DNA from: Salarchaeum sp. JOR-1
GTDB lineage: Archaea; Halobacteriota; Halobacteria; Halobacteriales; Halobacteriaceae
Direction: 5' to 3'
Length of the DNA: 64,000 nucleotides
NCBI RefSeq assembly: GCF_007833275.1
Contig: NZ_CP042240.1
Location: 62,001-126,000, forward strand
Shown: in pieces, positions 15,939 to 23,491 of the stretch
Layout of the letters: each line of letters opens with the position of its first letter
How positions within the stretch are numbered: the first letter of the stretch is position 1
The notes under the pieces: generated by a model
The model's database searches: none
What the model was told of the DNA's origin: nothing
Seen by the model: only the letters and a program-made list of their open reading frames with translations
Position numbers and translations under genes: made by a program

Positions 15939-16604
15939 TTAGTGTTGGCCGGCGTGTTCTTCGTAGGGCTGGACGACGACGTAGCCGCTGTCACCAGTGA
16001 ACTCCATCTGGAAGCGCTCGCCGGAGTCCTGACCGATCATGTCTGAGAGGCTCTTGTTGACGTGGACGTCCGGGGTGGTGTCGCTCCAGGCGACGGTAGC
16101 GCTCGGGTCGGTGGAAACGGGTGGGTGGAGAACGATCGGATCGGCGTGCGTGGTGATAGCGACGTAGCCGGGGCCGGTGAGCGTGACGTTGGTGAAGCCG
16201 CCGGCGAACGCGCCGGCGAGGCTGTCCATCGACGTGATCTCGTACGCGATATCGGAGTCGAACGCGAGGACGTCCTCGCCGTTGACGGTGATTGATTCCT
16301 CCGCGTCGAGTTCGAGCAACTGGACTTTCTTCTTCTCGTCGGCGAGATAGACCTCGCCCTGCCCCTCGATGGACATCACGGGTGTGCCTTCGCCGGTCGC
16401 GGCCTGCTTGAGGAACCCGCTGATGCCGCCCTCGGCCGAACTTTTGCCGGTGAACGAGAGGTCGCCCGTGAAGGCGACCATCGCGCCTGCTTTCGCCAGG
16501 ACTTCGCCGTCGACAGTGGCGTTGAGGGTGTACTTGTTCTCGAGTTCGAACGGTTCGCCGGAGTCGGTCGGGCCGTGTTCAGCGGTGAATTCGTCAGTGT
16601 TCAT
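15939..16604 (-). CDS. AIM24-family protein
   Basis: This 221-aa protein has the AIM24 (former DUF124) double beta-helix-like fold: glycine/valine-rich strands AKAGAMVAFTGDLSFTGK, MSIEGQGEVYLADEKKKVQLLELDAEESITVNGEDVLAFDSDIAYEI, then GPGYVAITTHADPIVL. There is no signal peptide or membrane segment. The yeast homologue affects mitochondrial inner-membrane structure, but the prokaryotic function is not known. The start at 16604 gives a normal family length. It is a single gene, followed in the opposite direction by nothing obvious. Confidence 0.85.
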   Translation of the reverse strand: MNTDEFTAEHGPTDSGEPFELENKYTLNATVDGEVLAKAGAMVAFTGDLSFTGKSSAEGGISGFLKQAATGEGTPVMSIEGQGEVYLADEKKKVQLLELDAEESITVNGEDVLAFDSDIAYEITSMDSLAGAFAGGFTNVTLTGPGYVAITTHADPIVLHPPVSTDPSATVAWSDTTPDVHVNKSLSDMIGQDSGERFQMEFTGDSGYVVVQPYEEHAGQH

Positions 16605-16668
16605 TGGAGGGAGGCCGTCGAAACGGCTTCACTCGGAGTTGGGGCCGTATCCCTTGAAGCTTACTGGT

Positions 16669-16857
16669 TCACCGGACGACGACGGCCGACGCGTCGAGTT
16701 CGAGGAACAGCGTCACCGGTTCGTCGGGGTCGAGGTCGTCGACGAGGAGGCCGAACTCGCGGTTTCCGACGAACGACCGGACCTGGGGGGCCGCGTCCGA
16801 CGCGGCCCGCTCGCAGACGAGTTCGAGCGTACCGGTCGAATCGGCGCGCACGCGCAT
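16669..16857 (-). CDS. Short hypothetical protein (62 aa)
   Basis: This small acidic open frame begins MRVRADSTGTLELVCERAA and ends LFLELDASAVVVR. It has beta-rich character, no membrane segment and no recognised motif. It lies 64 bp upstream of the AIM24 gene on the same strand and could be co-transcribed with it. The residue composition (acidic, alanine/valine-rich) is haloarchaeal in style, but with no family recognised the call rests on codon pattern and position only. Confidence 0.45.
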   Translation of the reverse strand: MRVRADSTGTLELVCERAASDAAPQVRSFVGNREFGLLVDDLDPDEPVTLFLELDASAVVVR

Positions 16858-16888
16858 CCGAACGATCCGTGAAACTGTGCGGCGGTGA

Positions 16889-17015
16889 CGAGACGCGAAG
16901 CGTCTCGTTCGCGCACGAGAGCCTTGCTCTCGTGAACGCTGTATCCCCTCCCTGCTCGCGCCGCCCGTTCGGTCGGCGCTCGCTGAGGACGGGGGCTTAG
17001 CGCCTACTTTCAGCT
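16889..17015. repeat. Cluster of short perfect hairpins, possible IS200/IS605-type end remnant
   Basis: Three hairpins follow each other: an 8-bp stem with GAA loop (16889-16907), a 9-bp stem with CTT loop (16914-16934) and GCGCCG/CGGCGC further on. After them comes CTTAGC...GCTAAAG (about 16993-17017). Strings of small hairpins ending in a TTAGC-type arm resemble the right ends of haloarchaeal TnpB elements. No transposase frame adjoins, so this would be a remnant or a MITE-like unit. The identity is inferred. Confidence 0.35.
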
Positions 17016-17048
17016 AAAGAATGGCGGGAACGCCGCCTCTGTCACGCG

Positions 17049-17915
17049 TCAGGACTGGTCGGGGTCGCCGACCGTGACGACGGGAACCGGGGCGGACCGA
17101 ACCGTCTTCTCGGCGACGCTCCCGAGGAGGATGCGGTCGGTGCCGCGTCGGCCGCTCGTTCCCATCACGACGGCGTCGATGTCGGCGTCCTCGATGCAGT
17201 CGCGGATGCCGTCGACCGGACTCCCCCGGTCGACGTGCCGCACGACGGACTCGACCGCGTAGTCCGCAGCGGTCGCTTCCAGGTCGTCGAGCGCGTCGTC
17301 GGCGGCGGCCTCACCCGCCGTCGGCGAGCGAACGTCGAACCCCGCGAACGCGGTGTCGACGACGGAGAGCGCGTGCACGGTCGCGTCGAGCGCGCCGGCG
17401 AGCGCGAGGCCGTGTTCGGCCGCGCGGGTCGCACCCGGACTCCCGTCCGTCGGAAGCAGGACGTTCTCGTAGGGGAACGACAGCCGGTCGTCGTCGCGCA
17501 TACGCGCGGTCAGGACGGGTACCGTGGAGAGCCGCACGACCTTCTCGGTGACGCTGCCGACGAGGTACCGCGACACGCCGCGGCGGCCGTGCGTCGGCAT
17601 CACGACGAGGTCGTGGCCGTACTGCGCGGCGTACTCGGCGATTGTCGGCGCCGGATTCCCCTGCACGACGTCGGACTCGTGGTCGACGCCTGCGGAACGG
17701 AGCGTTCGCTCGGCCTCCGCGACGATGTCCTCGCCCTGTTCCGCGAGCGCGTCGACCGTCCGGCCCTCGACGACGGTCACCGAGTCCCGCGTCGTGTCCG
17801 CGACGAACAGGACGTGGACGGTGGCGTCGAACGCGTCCGCGATGTCGGCGGTGTGCTGGAGAACCGCCTCGGCGCCGTCGCTTCCGTCGAACGGAAGCAG
17901 AATGTCCTCGTACAT
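17049..17915 (-). CDS. Universal stress protein with two UspA domains
   Basis: This 288-aa protein is a tandem duplication of UspA. Domain 1 (about 1-140) starts MYEDILLPFDGSDGAE and has the nucleotide-binding motif THGRRGVSRYLVGSVTEKV. Domain 2 (about 150-288) starts NVLLPTDGSPGATRAAEHG and has GTSGRRGTDRILLGSVAEKT. Both therefore keep the G-x2-G-x9-G-S/T ATP-binding signature. Usp proteins are cytoplasmic stress and ligand-binding modulators; the specific role is unknown. I chose the start at 17915 (MYEDILL). A further in-frame methionine nine codons upstream adds residues not found in the family. Confidence 0.9.
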   Translation of the reverse strand: MYEDILLPFDGSDGAEAVLQHTADIADAFDATVHVLFVADTTRDSVTVVEGRTVDALAEQGEDIVAEAERTLRSAGVDHESDVVQGNPAPTIAEYAAQYGHDLVVMPTHGRRGVSRYLVGSVTEKVVRLSTVPVLTARMRDDDRLSFPYENVLLPTDGSPGATRAAEHGLALAGALDATVHALSVVDTAFAGFDVRSPTAGEAAADDALDDLEATAADYAVESVVRHVDRGSPVDGIRDCIEDADIDAVVMGTSGRRGTDRILLGSVAEKTVRSAPVPVVTVGDPDQS

Positions 17916-18009
17916 ACCGCGAGATAGCGCCGGCCGCCGCAAAGCGTTTTGGGGTCACGAGGACGGGGCTGACGGCCGCACGCGGCGACGGGAAACAGCC
18001 ACGTCCCCA

Positions 18010-18861
18010 CTACCACTCGATGTCCGCGAGGTACTCCTCGCCCTCGTACCGCACGAGCCAGGTGCCGTCGGAGTCGGTTCGGGAGAGCGCGTCGTGGTCG
18101 TGAAACCGCTCGACGACGGAGTGGAACGCGTCGCTCTCCTGGAAATACCCACCCTCGACCGCGGCGTCGACGACATCGCGTTCCGCCTCGGAGAGCCCGG
18201 AGAGCGTGAACCGATATCGCTCGCGAATCCGGTCGACGAACGCGCTGAGGCTGGCGATCCGCGTCACCTCGTAGCGGTACGTCTTCCGAGTGCTCGCGCG
18301 GGAGGTGATCGTCACGCGGTACCGGTCGCCCTCGTAGACGAGGATGTCGTACTGGGGGTCGGGAACGAAGACGGAGTCACCGACCTCCGCCGGCGTCCCG
18401 TAGGTGACGACGATGTCCGCGCCCTCGACGGTGCGTTTCGACTCGCTCTCGATGAGTTCGTCGAGGCGGCGGTCGTCCGCGGGCGGCAGGTTAGCGTACG
18501 CGATTTCGCCGAGCGTCGGCGTCGCGTCGTCGGGATTGAAGTCGATGCGGAGTTCGTACGCCGTCACGTCGGTGCTGTCGACGCGGGTCTCCGAGACCGC
18601 GTACACGCTGCCGTTGACGCGAACCGTGTCCGTGTCGTAGAAGAGGCGGCCCCGTCTGGTTCGCGTGACTGAATCGTTCCCGCGGGCGGCCGCGACGACG
18701 GCATACTCGTCGGAACCCGGGTCGGGAGCGAGCGAGCGCTCGTCCGCGATTCGCGTCGGGGTCGCCTCCGTCATGTCGAGGACGACCGGCGGATGGGCGC
18801 AGCCGGCGAGCGGGAGGGCGAGGAGGGCGGTGCCGCCGGCGAGGAACTCGCGGCGTCGCAT
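18010..18861 (-). CDS. Exported lipoprotein of unknown function (Tat signal, lipobox)
   Basis: This 283-aa protein starts MRRREFLAGGTALLALPLAGCAH: a twin-arginine motif followed by a hydrophobic core and a lipobox ending at Cys21, so it is predicted to be Tat-exported and membrane-anchored. The rest is a soluble beta-rich domain (LFYDTDTVRVNGSVYAVSETRV, YDILVYEGDRYRVTITSR) with a helical tail. No catalytic motif or known domain is recognised. It stands alone on its strand. An odd coding-like frame immediately upstream on the same strand (18862-19054) may be the relic of a lost neighbour. Confidence 0.75.
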   Translation of the reverse strand: MRRREFLAGGTALLALPLAGCAHPPVVLDMTEATPTRIADERSLAPDPGSDEYAVVAAARGNDSVTRTRRGRLFYDTDTVRVNGSVYAVSETRVDSTDVTAYELRIDFNPDDATPTLGEIAYANLPPADDRRLDELIESESKRTVEGADIVVTYGTPAEVGDSVFVPDPQYDILVYEGDRYRVTITSRASTRKTYRYEVTRIASLSAFVDRIRERYRFTLSGLSEAERDVVDAAVEGGYFQESDAFHSVVERFHDHDALSRTDSDGTWLVRYEGEEYLADIEW

Positions 18862-19054
18862 ACCCGATCAGAGACGCGGCCGCGATGAAAGCTTTCTGAC
18901 GCGGTGCAGGAAACGAATCGAACGGGTCTGCCGTGTCGTCGGGCAGCCGGTCGGTGAGAGTGCAGACGGCGAGCGCGACGTCCCCCTCGTCGAAGTAGCC
19001 GTAGTCGGCGACGGCGCCGAAGACCACAGGGCCACCGGCGACGAGCGCCCCCAT
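18862..19054 (-). pseudogene. Coding-like fragment upstream of the lipoprotein gene
   Basis: On the minus strand an ATG at 19054 opens a frame reading MGALVAGGPVVFGAVADYG then YFDEGDVALAVCTLTDRLPDD. It has good haloarchaeal codon bias for about 60 codons before it merges into an out-of-frame shadow of the lipoprotein gene. A plausible reading is the 5' end of a gene whose remainder was deleted when the present junction formed. It could also be chance. No family is recognised. Confidence 0.25.
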
Positions 19055-19061
19055 CGTGAAT

Positions 19062-19075
19062 TAGATGCGTCTAAA
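19062..19075. promoter_or_regulatory. Palindrome TTAGATGCGTCTAA upstream of the exporter gene
   Basis: TTAGA-TGCG-TCTAA is a perfect 5-bp inverted repeat with the same N4 spacer as the DtxR-type boxes at 23459, 24682, 30591 and 32776, but with A in place of the inner G. It precedes a TATA-like ATTTTATA (about 19094-19101) and the metal-exporter operon. It is likely a metal-regulator operator, perhaps for a manganese-responsive paralogue. This is inference. Confidence 0.45.
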
Positions 19076-19193
19076 TCTGAGTTTACTAGGAACTATTTTA
19101 TAGTTTGGAGTTTGAGAATGTCTTGAGAAGTATGTTCGAATCCATTCGTTCACGACGCGTTTTCGCGGGCAGGCACACGGAGGCGACCCAGTC

Positions 19194-20516
19194 TTGACCA
19201 CGGGCTCGCTCCTCCCCGCCGGCATCCCGGACGCGCTCGCGCTCACGCTCACGCTCGGCGACGCCATCGACATCTTCGTGTTCTCGGTTCGCGACGGCTT
19301 CGTGCAGGTGAGCGCGTTCGTCGCCGTCACCGTCCTCGTCTTCAGCTACGTCCAGTACCGGACGGGCGGCCGCATCGTCACCTACCTCCAGGAGAACGAA
19401 CACGTGCAGCCGCTCGCCGGCGCGCTCCTCGGCCTCACGCCCGGCTGTGGCGGCGCCATCATCGCGATGCCGCTCTACATCCGCGGAACGGTGAGTTTCG
19501 GCACCGTCATCGCCGCGCTCGCCGCGACCGCCGGCGACTCAGCGTTCGTCATCCTCGCGCTCGCCCCCGAAGCAGCCGCCTACGCCTACGGCCTCGCGTT
19601 CGTCTCCGCCGTCCTCTTCGGCTACGCCGTCGACCGCTACGGCCTCGGCGTCGCGCGCGTCGACCGCGCCGTCGGCCGCATCGGCCGCCCCGTCACCGAC
19701 GGCGGATTCGCCACCAAGAACGTCGCGGACGGCGGGCCGAGCATCCCCGACTTCGAGATGGACGCGCACGGCCACAGCCACCCCGCCCGTACCGGCCGGA
19801 CACCCCGGTCGGGCGTCCGCGGGCAGTGGGACCGGCTCGTCCACCGATTGACGCCCGCCCTCACGGCGTTCAGCCACGTCGTCCACGTCGTCTGGTGGGT
19901 CGTCGCGTTCGCGGGACTCGCCGCCGGCGTGCTCTACCTCGCACGGGGCGCGCCCGACGTCCCGTTCGCGTTCGCGCCGACGTTCTTCGGCCTGTTCACG
20001 GCCGCCGGACTGTTCGGGACGACGGCGTCGTTCTACCTCCACTTCGTCGGCAGCGAGTTCATCGGCGAGGGACAGGCCGGCCGCATCCGCGACGACTTCG
20101 AGAGCGCGTACGAGACGTTCCAGCACGCCGCGATGGAGACGAGCATGGTGACCGTCTGGGTCATCGTCGCCTACCTCCTCTACGAGTACGCGATCGTCAT
20201 CTCCGGCGTCGAAATCGCCGCGCTCGCCGCGGCCGCGGGCGTGCTCGCCCCCATCGGCGGCGCACTGCTCGGCCTCGTCCCGGGCTGTGCGCCCCAGATC
20301 GTGTTCGCGCACGTGTACGCCGAGGGCGGCCTGCCGTTCTCGGCGCTCACCGCGAACGCCGTCAGCCAGGACGGCGACGCGCTCTTCCCCCTGATGGCCA
20401 TCGACATGAAGGCCGCCATCGTCGCCACGATCTACACGACCATCCCGGCGCTCGTCGTCGGCGTGACGCTCCACTACGCGTGGCCGTACAGCCAGTTCGG
20501 CTTCGGGGTGCTCTAG
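19194..20516 (+). CDS. Predicted 10-TM heavy-metal/manganese exporter (ArsP_2-like)
   Basis: This 440-aa membrane protein is built of two related halves, each with the repeat LLGLxPGC: ALLGLTPGCGGAIIAMPLY near residue 79 and ALLGLVPGCAPQIVFAHVY near residue 358. Ten or so hydrophobic segments are visible, with a central hydrophilic loop containing a His/Asp stretch (DFEMDAHGHSHPA) that may bind metal. This is the pattern of the putative manganese/heavy-metal exporter family. The start is TTG at 19194. It overlaps the stop of a 21-codon leader frame (19132-19197). It is directly followed by a Usp gene (TAG-ATG with no gap) and then the P1B ATPase, forming a metal-efflux group. Confidence 0.82.
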   Translation: MTTGSLLPAGIPDALALTLTLGDAIDIFVFSVRDGFVQVSAFVAVTVLVFSYVQYRTGGRIVTYLQENEHVQPLAGALLGLTPGCGGAIIAMPLYIRGTVSFGTVIAALAATAGDSAFVILALAPEAAAYAYGLAFVSAVLFGYAVDRYGLGVARVDRAVGRIGRPVTDGGFATKNVADGGPSIPDFEMDAHGHSHPARTGRTPRSGVRGQWDRLVHRLTPALTAFSHVVHVVWWVVAFAGLAAGVLYLARGAPDVPFAFAPTFFGLFTAAGLFGTTASFYLHFVGSEFIGEGQAGRIRDDFESAYETFQHAAMETSMVTVWVIVAYLLYEYAIVISGVEIAALAAAAGVLAPIGGALLGLVPGCAPQIVFAHVYAEGGLPFSALTANAVSQDGDALFPLMAIDMKAAIVATIYTTIPALVVGVTLHYAWPYSQFGFGVL

Positions 20517-20981
20517 ATGTACGACCGAATCCTCGTCGCGACCGACGGCAGCGAACCCGCACAGGCCGCCGTGCGACACGCGGTCGGCCTCGCCGCCGCG
20601 ACCGACGCGACCCTGGCCGCGCTGTACGTCGTTGACACGGAGACGAGCTGGCTCACCGTCTCGAAGGCCGACGTGAAGCAGACGCTCCGCAGGGTCGGCG
20701 AGCGCGCCGGCGAGAACGTGCTCGCGGACGTGGCGGCGCGGGCGAGCGACGGACGCGTGCCCGTCGAGACGGCGCTCCGGGAGGGCGTGCCGGACGAGGA
20801 GATCCTCGTGTGCGCCGACGAGATCGGCGCCGACATCGTCGTACTGGGGACGCACGGACGAAATGGCGTCTCCAGACGACTGCTCGGAAGCACGACGGAG
20901 CGTGTCGCCCGAGACGCGAACACGCCAGTTCTCACGGTTCACACGGACGACGGCCCCCGAGTAACAACGCAATGCGAGTGA
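20517..20981 (+). CDS. Universal stress protein UspA
   Basis: This 154-aa single UspA domain begins MYDRILVATDGSEPAQAAVRHA and ends with the ATP-binding signature GTHGRNGVSRRLLGSTTERVARDANTPVLTV. The start codon directly abuts the stop of the metal exporter, so the two are one operon. Usp proteins linked to transporters often act as nucleotide-dependent regulatory partners; a role in modulating the exporter is inferred from this coupling. Confidence 0.9.
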   Translation: MYDRILVATDGSEPAQAAVRHAVGLAAATDATLAALYVVDTETSWLTVSKADVKQTLRRVGERAGENVLADVAARASDGRVPVETALREGVPDEEILVCADEIGADIVVLGTHGRNGVSRRLLGSTTERVARDANTPVLTVHTDDGPRVTTQCE

Positions 20982-21056
20982 GATACGAATGACTAGTAGA
21001 TACAACCGGGTTCGTAGCAGCCGAGTTAATAGCCATTCGGCGGCTAGTCTCTCGTA

Positions 21057-23456
21057 ATGACTCCCCCCGACGATGCAGACGACCCGTCCCCCGGCGGGGA
21101 AGCGAACCACGGTACGCCGGCCGACGACGCCGGGGTGACGCTCGAACTCGCGGTGCCGAGCATGGACTGCGCGTCCTGCGCGGGAAAAGTCGAGAGCGGC
21201 CTCCGCAGCGTCCCCGGCCTCCGCTCGTACGAGACACAGCCGACCACTGGCCGGGTCGTCGCGACGTTCGACCCCGACGACGCCGACGAGAGCGAGGTCA
21301 TCGCGGCCGTCGAGGGCGCCGGCTACGAAGTCGTCCGCGTGGACGGCGGCCGCGCGGACGCGGACGCCCACAGCGCGGACGAACGCGGGCACGACCGCGG
21401 CAGCGAGGAGCGGGCGGGCGTGTGGCGGAGTTCCCGCGCGAAGAAGACCGCCGTGAGCGGCGTCCTCCTCGCAATCGGCCTCGTGTTCGAGTTCCTCGTC
21501 GCGACGAACCCGCAGGTCGCGGCGGTGCTCGGCGAACCCGTCCACCTCGCGGACGCCCTCTTCCTGTTCGCGGTCGCTATCGGCGGTCAGGACATCCTGC
21601 GCAACGGCTACTACTCCGCGCGGAACTACAGCCTCGACATCGACTTCCTGATGACGCTCGCCATCGCGGGCGCGCTCGCCGCGAGCGTCGGGTTCGGCGA
21701 GTCGCTGTACTTCGAGGCGGCGACGCTCGCGGTGCTGTTCAGCGTCGCGGAACTCCTCGAACGCGCGTCGATAGACCGCGCGCGGAACAGCCTCCAGGAA
21801 CTGATGGAGCTCTCGCCGGACGAGGCGACCGTGAAGCGCGGCGACACCACCGAAGCCGTCCCCGTCGAAGCCGTCGACGTCGGCGACGTGGTCGTGGTGC
21901 GCCCGGGCGAGAAGATACCGATGGACGGCACGGTCGTCGCGGGCGGGAGCGCCGTGAACCAGGCCCCCATCACGGGCGAGAGCGTGCCCGTGGACAAGAC
22001 CGAGGGGGACGGGGTCTACGCCGGCACCATCAACGAGGAGGGCTACCTCGAAATCGAAGTCACGTCCGCGGCCGGCGAGGACACGCTCTCCCGGGTCGTC
22101 GACCTCATCGAGGACGCCCAGTCCGAGCAGACCGACCGCGAGCAGTTCGTCGAGCGGTTCGCCGCGTACTACACGCCCGCAGTCGTCGCGTTCGCCGTGC
22201 TCGTCGTGCTCGGGAGTCCGTTCGCCCTCGGGATCTCGTGGACGGACGCGTTCGTGAACGGCCTCACCCTCCTCGTGCTCGCCTGCCCCTGCGCGTTCGT
22301 TATCTCTACGCCCGTCTCGGTGGTGTCGGGGTTGACGAGCGCGGCGAAGAACGGCGTGCTCGTGAAGGGCGGCCCGCACCTCGAAGCCGTCGCGGACGTG
22401 GACGCCGTCGCGTTCGACAAGACCGGCACGCTCACGGAGGGCGAACTCACCGTCACCGACGTAGTCCCCCTGAACGGGAACACCGAGGCGGACGTGCTCC
22501 GGTGCGCGCGCGGCCTCGAACGCCGCAGCGAACACCCGATCGGGGACGCCATCGTCGAGCGCGCCGACGCGGAGTCCGTCCCGCGGAACGACGTGTCCGA
22601 CTTCCAGAACATCACGGGGAAGGGCGTGCGCGCCGACCTCGACGGCACCAGACACTACGCGGGGAAACCCGGCCTGTTCGAGGAGCTCGGGTTCGACCTC
22701 GCGCACGTCCACGCGACCACCGACGGCGGCGTCGTCACGCGAACCACCCAGCAGCTCTGCGAGCGCCACAACTGCCTCGACCTCCTCTCCGACACCGTCC
22801 CCGCCCTCCAGTCCGAGGGGAAGACCGTCGTCCTCGTCGGTACGGCGGACGAACTGGAAGGCGTCGTGGCGGTCGCGGACGAGGTGCGCCCGGAGGCCGC
22901 GCGCGCCGTCGAACGCCTGCACGCGCAGGGCGTCGAACACACCGTGATGCTCACCGGGGACAACGAGCGCACCGCGCGCGCCATCGCCGCCCAAGTGGGT
23001 ATCGACGACGTGCGCGCCGAACGCCTCCCCGAAGAGAAGGTCGCGGCGGTCGAGGATCTCGTCGCGGAGTACGAGACCGTCGCGATGGTGGGGGACGGCA
23101 TCAACGACGCGCCCGCGATGGCGACCGCGACCGTCGGCGTCGCAATGGGCGCGGCCGGCACCGACACCGCGCTCGAGACCGCTGACATCGCCCTGATGGG
23201 CGACGACCTCTCCAGACTCCCGTACATCCACATGCTCGCGGGCCGCGCGAACGCCGTCATCCGGCAGAACGTCGGCGCGAGCCTCGCTGTCAAGGCCGGC
23301 CTCGCGCTCGCCGTTCCCTTCGGCTATGTTCCCATCTGGCTCGCCGTCCTCGCCGGCGACGCCGGCATGACCGTCGGCGTCACCGCGAACGCGATGCGGC
23401 TCTCCGGAATCACTGCAGCAGACGCGGAGGAGCGAGCGCCCACGCCATCCCGATAG
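21057..23456 (+). CDS. Zn/Cd-type heavy-metal translocating P-type ATPase
   Basis: This 799-aa P1B ATPase has an N-terminal heavy-metal-associated domain (about 27-95) with the metal site MDCASC (Cys38, Cys41). A His/Asp-rich linker (about 98-118) and eight membrane helices follow. The ion-binding motif is CPC (410-412), the phosphorylation loop DKTGTLTEGE (Asp454), the HP locus SEHPIG (His493), and the hinge is GDGINDAPAM. The final membrane pair contains LAGDAGMTVGVTANAMRL, the aspartate typical of Zn/Cd/Pb exporters rather than Cu pumps. It exports divalent soft metals from the cytoplasm. An unusual QQLCERHNCLD stretch (about 562-573) adds possible metal ligands. It lies downstream of the exporter-usp pair with a 75-bp gap and has its own AT-rich leader. 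Confidence 0.93.
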   Translation: MTPPDDADDPSPGGEANHGTPADDAGVTLELAVPSMDCASCAGKVESGLRSVPGLRSYETQPTTGRVVATFDPDDADESEVIAAVEGAGYEVVRVDGGRADADAHSADERGHDRGSEERAGVWRSSRAKKTAVSGVLLAIGLVFEFLVATNPQVAAVLGEPVHLADALFLFAVAIGGQDILRNGYYSARNYSLDIDFLMTLAIAGALAASVGFGESLYFEAATLAVLFSVAELLERASIDRARNSLQELMELSPDEATVKRGDTTEAVPVEAVDVGDVVVVRPGEKIPMDGTVVAGGSAVNQAPITGESVPVDKTEGDGVYAGTINEEGYLEIEVTSAAGEDTLSRVVDLIEDAQSEQTDREQFVERFAAYYTPAVVAFAVLVVLGSPFALGISWTDAFVNGLTLLVLACPCAFVISTPVSVVSGLTSAAKNGVLVKGGPHLEAVADVDAVAFDKTGTLTEGELTVTDVVPLNGNTEADVLRCARGLERRSEHPIGDAIVERADAESVPRNDVSDFQNITGKGVRADLDGTRHYAGKPGLFEELGFDLAHVHATTDGGVVTRTTQQLCERHNCLDLLSDTVPALQSEGKTVVLVGTADELEGVVAVADEVRPEAARAVERLHAQGVEHTVMLTGDNERTARAIAAQVGIDDVRAERLPEEKVAAVEDLVAEYETVAMVGDGINDAPAMATATVGVAMGAAGTDTALETADIALMGDDLSRLPYIHMLAGRANAVIRQNVGASLAVKAGLALAVPFGYVPIWLAVLAGDAGMTVGVTANAMRLSGITAADAEERAPTPSR

Positions 23457-23458
23457 AC

Positions 23459-23474
23459 TTTAGGCCGGCCTAAA
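23459..23474. promoter_or_regulatory. Iron-box palindrome 1 (TTTAGGCCGGCCTAAA)
   Basis: A perfect 16-bp palindrome 17 bp upstream of the RGP-like gene. TTTAGG-N4-CCTAAA is the form expected for haloarchaeal DtxR/SirR/Idr-type metal-dependent repressors. It is repeated at 24682, 30591 and 32776 in front of three more transcription units. Confidence 0.75.
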
Positions 23475-23491
23475 CATCGTTAGGGGTAGGA

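Noticed and set aside
19539-23231. A very long open frame (over 1200 codons) on the minus strand opposite the exporter, Usp and P1B ATPase
   Set aside because: Low-complexity Arg/Val/Asp/Gly composition typical of the shadow of high-GC genes; three well-recognised genes occupy the plus strand.
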